Shown here one piece after another: positions 6,205 through 9,128 of a stretch of DNA of 9,128 bases. The notes beneath the pieces were generated by a model. The model saw only the letters and a program-made list of their open reading frames with translations. It did not search any database and was not told the DNA's origin. The translations under genes and the position numbers were made by a program. Source of the DNA: Coriobacteriaceae bacterium. Lineage in GTDB: Bacteria > Actinomycetota > Coriobacteriia > Coriobacteriales > UMGS124. The DNA is taken from the NCBI GenBank assembly GCA_019420325.1, contig JAHZHK010000019.1, positions 1-9,128 of the forward strand. The letters run 5' to 3'. Position 1 is the stretch's first letter. The number at the start of each line of letters is the position of its first letter.

Positions 6205-7257
6205 CTACCTTCCGTTGTGCTCCTGGTAGGCGCGCTCGATCTCTGGCACGGCGGCGGGCGTACTGCGTGCGTCGAGTTTGCGCACCGCCCAGCCAAAGAC
6301 ACCGGCAAGAACGTGCTGAAACAGCGTGCCCATCATCACAGGGAACATCGTTATGCTGGGAAAATAGGCGGCGGCAAGCACCGCGCCCGTGGTGATGTTG
6401 CGCGAACCGCTCGCCACGCCCAGCGTGATGCACTCGCCCACGTTTCGGTGCATGAGGCGGGCGAGAATATAACCGAGCACGTACGCCACCCCCGACAGCA
6501 GCGCCATCGCCAGCGCAACCACCAGCAGTTCGGGCGTGAGCTGGTGCATCGAGCCAGAAATGCGCGTGGAATTGGTCGCCAGAATGAGCACGAGCATAAT
6601 CTTCGATGCGGGAGCCAGCCACGGGGCCACGCGGGCGTTGGCCTTGCCGTGGCTGAGGTCGTTGCACGCCATGCCGGCCACGGCGGGCAGGGCGATCATG
6701 ATGAGCAGGTCGAGCATCATGGCGACAAGGTCCACATGCACCGTGGCCCCCATGAGCAGCTGTATGGTGAGAGGCATCGTAAGCGGCGCAAGCACGGTGG
6801 AGATAACGACCGCTGCCAGGCCAAAGGATCGATTGCCGTTGTAGATGTCCACCCACATGAGGCCCGTCACGCCCATGGGCACGCAAAACTCGATGACCAT
6901 GCCCGCGATGGCGTCGGTGTTACCGGGGACGACAAGGTTGCCCACAGCCAGCGCCAGCACAGGCATGACGATAAACAGCACGAACAGTGCCGCTAGCAAG
7001 GATAGGGGATGGCGGATGACCGCGAGCAGGTCGCGCGAGGTGGTGGCCAGGGCGCTTTGGAACGTCATGAAGGCGAACATGAGCTCCACCGCAGGGGCCA
7101 TCCAAGAGAACTGGTCCGGAAACAGCACGCCCACAAGCATGCACAAAGGAGCCGCGGCGGCCATGTGGCGCCCGATGAACGCGCCGATGGCAAACCACGG
7201 GTTCGTTGCCTTGCCTGCCTGCACTGTTGCCATACCGTCGATTGCCTTCCGCCCCAT
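6205..7257 (-). CDS. Bile acid:sodium symporter (BASS) family transporter
   Basis: Integral membrane protein of 350 residues, close to the usual family length, with about nine to ten hydrophobic helices. Recognisable features are FAFMTFQSALATTSRDLL near residue 70, the CVPMGVTGLMWVDIYNGN loop, and the C-terminal discontinuous-helix region GVASGSRNITTGAVL (R286-N287), where family members carry an RN motif near their sodium and substrate sites. The family moves organic anions (bile acids, pantoate, pyruvate, sulfonated compounds) with sodium; the substrate cannot be told here, and a bile acid role is only a family name. The last 30 residues form a charged cytoplasmic tail. Start is ambiguous: ATG 7257 has little ribosome site, while ATG 7233 (residue 9) has GGAAGG 11 nt upstream. 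It appears to be transcribed alone, with 483 bp of non-coding DNA upstream before a hairpin. Confidence 0.9.
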   Translation of the reverse strand: MGRKAIDGMATVQAGKATNPWFAIGAFIGRHMAAAAPLCMLVGVLFPDQFSWMAPAVELMFAFMTFQSALATTSRDLLAVIRHPLSLLAALFVLFIVMPVLALAVGNLVVPGNTDAIAGMVIEFCVPMGVTGLMWVDIYNGNRSFGLAAVVISTVLAPLTMPLTIQLLMGATVHVDLVAMMLDLLIMIALPAVAGMACNDLSHGKANARVAPWLAPASKIMLVLILATNSTRISGSMHQLTPELLVVALAMALLSGVAYVLGYILARLMHRNVGECITLGVASGSRNITTGAVLAAAYFPSITMFPVMMGTLFQHVLAGVFGWAVRKLDARSTPAAVPEIERAYQEHNGR

Positions 7258-7740
7258 GGCCCCGCATTCGCACGGAGCCGTCGCTGCCTCACCACTGCCA
7301 CGCGCAAGCCAAACAAGCCGTGCGCCATTTCGACAAAGAGTACGCCCCTTCGGTCGCCGCGCAGTTCACCAAGCAAAACCCCAGCAAAGTCTGCCACAAA
7401 TCCCCAGAGAGTCAGGTAGGCCAAATACCGTAAGGCTCGCTCGCAATATGGCGTCTACGCACGTTGTCCAGGCAGAGTTCTTGTCCAATATGACTCCGCC
7501 GCGTACATGCGGCACCATAACGTGCCTCGCCATAGCACGCCGCATCCAGCCAAATTCGGGCGCGCACACAAACGCAAGCAGCACAACTGCGTGAACCGCC
7601 CATCTCGGTCGACATTGAGAAATCCCGAGGTCCAGCGGCGCCGCAACCGACGCTCGACCCAACCCCGCCAGCGCACGAAAGGAACCACTCCATCCGTCGG
7701 CCTCTTATCGGCGAAGACCCAACTTCATTCGCGCACACAA
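7258..7740. other. Long intergenic stretch upstream of the BASS gene; no supported gene
   Basis: Open frames exist on both strands (for example minus 7412-7765 and 7366-7662, plus 7507-7806), but none has a good ribosome site, recognisable domain or convincing amino-acid make-up. The part at 7320-7433 reads smoothly on the plus strand from a GTG as VRHFDKEYAPSVAAQF… to CHKSPESQVGQIP and a TAA. It might be a multicopy intergenic sequence or gene remnant, but I cannot show this. The promoter of the BASS gene should lie near 7258-7330; I could not pick clear hexamers. Confidence 0.5.
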
Positions 7741-7796
7741 AGACCCCTCCTACCCCGTGCCGCATGTTGGCACAAGACAGAAGGGGTCCTTCATTT
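7741..7796 (-). terminator. Two-tier hairpin, probable transcription terminator
   Basis: GACCCCT (7742-7748) pairs with AGGGGTC (7782-7788), and inside it GTGCC (7757-7761) pairs with GGCAC (7769-7773) around a 7-nt loop. On the minus strand the stem is followed by TTTGTGTG; on the plus strand by CTTCATTT. It lies downstream of the metY-type gene and its tail repeats, so termination of leftward transcription is the natural reading, possibly working both ways. The internal bulges and short T-runs make it weaker than a textbook terminator. Confidence 0.5.
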
Positions 7797-7818
7797 GACC
7801 AGCTAAGTTAACAAGCAC

Positions 7819-8101
7819 AGCACGGCGCGGCGCAGCCCCGAGCGCCTGGACGGCATTGGCGACGACCTGTCTGCCCCAGGCAAGCAAGCACTGCTTACCA
7901 CAACGCCGCCTTACGCCTCGGGTACGGCTTCGAGCGTCTGAGCGATGTCGGCAATAGCCCGCCTTGCCTCCAGGCAGGCAAGTACCGCTTGCAGCTGCTC
8001 GCCCTCACGCCTCAGGCCCAGCCCCGAGCACCTGGGCGATGTCGGCGGCAGGATCCTCCTTGACCCCCAGACTAGCAAGCGCCACTTACCGCAGCGCCAC
8101 C
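7819..8101 (-). repeat. Three degenerate tandem copies of the metY-type gene's 3' end
   Basis: The gene ends ...KEDLIADIAQALEAVPEA-stop (8102). Downstream on the same strand come LGVKEDPAADIAQVLGAG then PEA-stop (TGA at 8005-8007); LEARRAIADIAQTLEAVPEA-stop (TAA at 7911-7913); and a more decayed LAWGRQVVANAVQALGAAP without a stop (to about 7819). Unit lengths are about 97, 94 and 92 bp, and the 45 or so bases between tail copies are also related (for example TAAGG.GGCG.TG.GGTAAG after copies 0 and 2). Copies 0 and 2 resemble each other most, as do 1 and 3, so a two-unit block of about 191 bp probably duplicated. The spacings are not multiples of three, so the copies are not an in-frame extension. 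They are best seen as pseudogene-like fragments. Confidence 0.85.
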
Positions 8102-9128
8102 TTACGCCTCGGGCACGGCTTCGAGGGCCTGGGCGATGTCGGCAATGAGGTCCTCCTTGGCCTCCAGGCCGCACGAAATGCGCACGAGGCCCGCAGGCAC
8201 GCCGGCGGCCTCGAGCTGCTCCTCGGTCATCTGGCGGTGCGTGGAAGTCGCCGGGTTGAGGCAGCAGGTGCGCGCGTCGGCCACATGCGTCTCGATGGCG
8301 GCGAGCTTGAGGTTCTTGAGGAAGGCCCCGGCAGCAACACGGCCGCCTTTGCGCTCGAACGACACGACGCCGCAACCGCCGTGAGGCAGGTACTTCTGGG
8401 CAATCGCATAGTAGGGGTCGCTCGGCAGGCCCGGGTAGCTCACGCTCTTCACCTGGGGCTTGTCCTGCAGGAACTCGGCCACTGCCTGGCCGTTCTCCAC
8501 GTGGCGCGCCATGCGCACGTGCAGGCTCTCAAGGCCGAGGTTGAGCAGGAAGGCGTTCTGCGGCGCCTGGATGGAGCCCAGATCGCGCATGAGCTGCGAG
8601 GTCGCCTTGGTGATGAAGGCCCCCTCCTTGCCAAACTTCTCGGCGTAGGTGATGCCGTGATAGCTCTCGTCAGGCGTGGTGAGACCGGGGAACTTGTCGG
8701 CATGAGCCATCCAGTCGAACTTGCCCGAGTCGACGATGGCGCCGCCCACAGCTGCGCCGTGGCCGTCCATGTACTTGGTGGTGGAGTGCGTCACGATGTC
8801 AGCGCCCCACTCGATGGGACGACAGTTGACCGGCGTGGGGAACGTGTTGTCCACGATGAGCGGCACACCGTGGGCATGCGCGGCATTGGCGAACTTCTCG
8901 ATATCAAGCACCGTGAGCGCCGGGTTGGCGATGGTCTCGCCGAAGACGGCGCGCGTATTGTCCTGGAAGGCCGCGTCGAGCTCGGCGGGCGTGCAGTCGG
9001 GCGAAACGAACGTGGCCTCGATGCCCATCTTCGCCATGGTCACGCTTATAAGGTTGAACGTGCCGCCGTAGATGGAGGAGGAGGCCACAATGTGGCTGCC
9101 GGCCTCGCAGATGTTGAACAGCGCAAAG
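8102..9128 (-). CDS. metY: O-acetylhomoserine sulfhydrylase (MetY type), N-terminus outside window
   Basis: PLP-dependent Cys/Met-metabolism enzyme that joins O-acetylhomoserine with sulfide to give homocysteine in the cytosol. The 341 visible residues are open to the right edge; from the usual family length of about 425-430, some 85 N-terminal residues are missing. Landmarks in order: NICEAGSHIVASSSIYGGTF, the cofactor-contacting aspartate in PLIVDNTFPTPV, the Schiff-base lysine in THSTTKYMDGHGAAVGG (codon 8776-8774), LRDLGSIQAPQNAFLLNLGLE and SHPAS-like LNPATSTHRQM followed by VRISCGLEAKEDLIADI. The SSSIYGGTFNL segment and overall spacing fit MetY better than cystathionine gamma-synthase (MetB) or methionine gamma-lyase, though these share the fold. 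The visible catalytic residues look intact. Its 3' end seeded an array of decayed tandem copies just downstream. Promoter and any S-box or regulatory leader would lie outside the window. Confidence 0.93.
   Translation of the reverse strand, partial: FALFNICEAGSHIVASSSIYGGTFNLISVTMAKMGIEATFVSPDCTPAELDAAFQDNTRAVFGETIANPALTVLDIEKFANAAHAHGVPLIVDNTFPTPVNCRPIEWGADIVTHSTTKYMDGHGAAVGGAIVDSGKFDWMAHADKFPGLTTPDESYHGITYAEKFGKEGAFITKATSQLMRDLGSIQAPQNAFLLNLGLESLHVRMARHVENGQAVAEFLQDKPQVKSVSYPGLPSDPYYAIAQKYLPHGGCGVVSFERKGGRVAAGAFLKNLKLAAIETHVADARTCCLNPATSTHRQMTEEQLEAAGVPAGLVRISCGLEAKEDLIADIAQALEAVPEA

Noticed and set aside
7412..7765. Minus-strand frame of 117 codons in the intergenic stretch
   Set aside because: It begins inside the terminator-like hairpin, has no ribosome site and no recognisable domain, and its composition looks like chance.
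7911..8375. Minus-strand frame of 154 codons ending in the same EAVPEA tail as the MetY-type protein
   Set aside because: Its upstream part is a shifted-frame reading of the real gene, and only its tail is meaningful, as one of the tandem 3'-end copies. No separate gene is supported.

Overview
The window reads as chromosomal DNA of a GC-rich anaerobic actinobacterium. Gene content, GC-rich third positions and the look of the proteins suggest a gut Coriobacteriia (Collinsella/Olsenella-like). That placement is my inference; no rRNA or other marker gene is present. All six genes I can support lie on the minus strand, so the window reads right to left. Long plus-strand reading frames are antisense shadows caused by GC-rich codon use.

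Right edge (9128 to 8102): most of a PLP-dependent O-acetylhomoserine sulfhydrylase (MetY type), cut off at its N-terminus by the window end. Immediately downstream (8101 to about 7819) its 3' end recurs as three further decaying tandem copies of about 92-97 bp, two of which still have a stop codon at the matching place. A hairpin at 7741-7796 looks like the terminator. About 480 bp (7258-7740) then holds no gene I trust.

Middle (7257 to 6205): a bile acid:sodium symporter family (BASS) membrane protein. After an imperfect repeat region comes a solitary protein (5808 to 4654) that looks like the actinobacterial AbiEi-like/DUF559 group with a Vsr-like PD-(D/E)XK nuclease fold. It is bracketed by two inverted copies of a roughly 92-bp AT-rich element. 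Each copy carries one half-site, a conserved core, and a long palindrome whose two arms have changed together. This is the most unusual structure in the window.

Left half (4446 to 1): a likely transcription unit made of a MerR-family regulator with its own candidate promoter, a radical SAM/SPASM enzyme of the NirJ2/AhbD (heme-pathway) type, a periplasmic-binding-protein-type ABC receptor with a possible Tat signal, and a FecCD-type permease that overlaps it by 14 bp and runs off the left edge. The set suggests regulated uptake of an iron-porphyrin, corrinoid or siderophore coupled to radical-SAM porphyrin chemistry. The ATPase would be expected just beyond the left edge.
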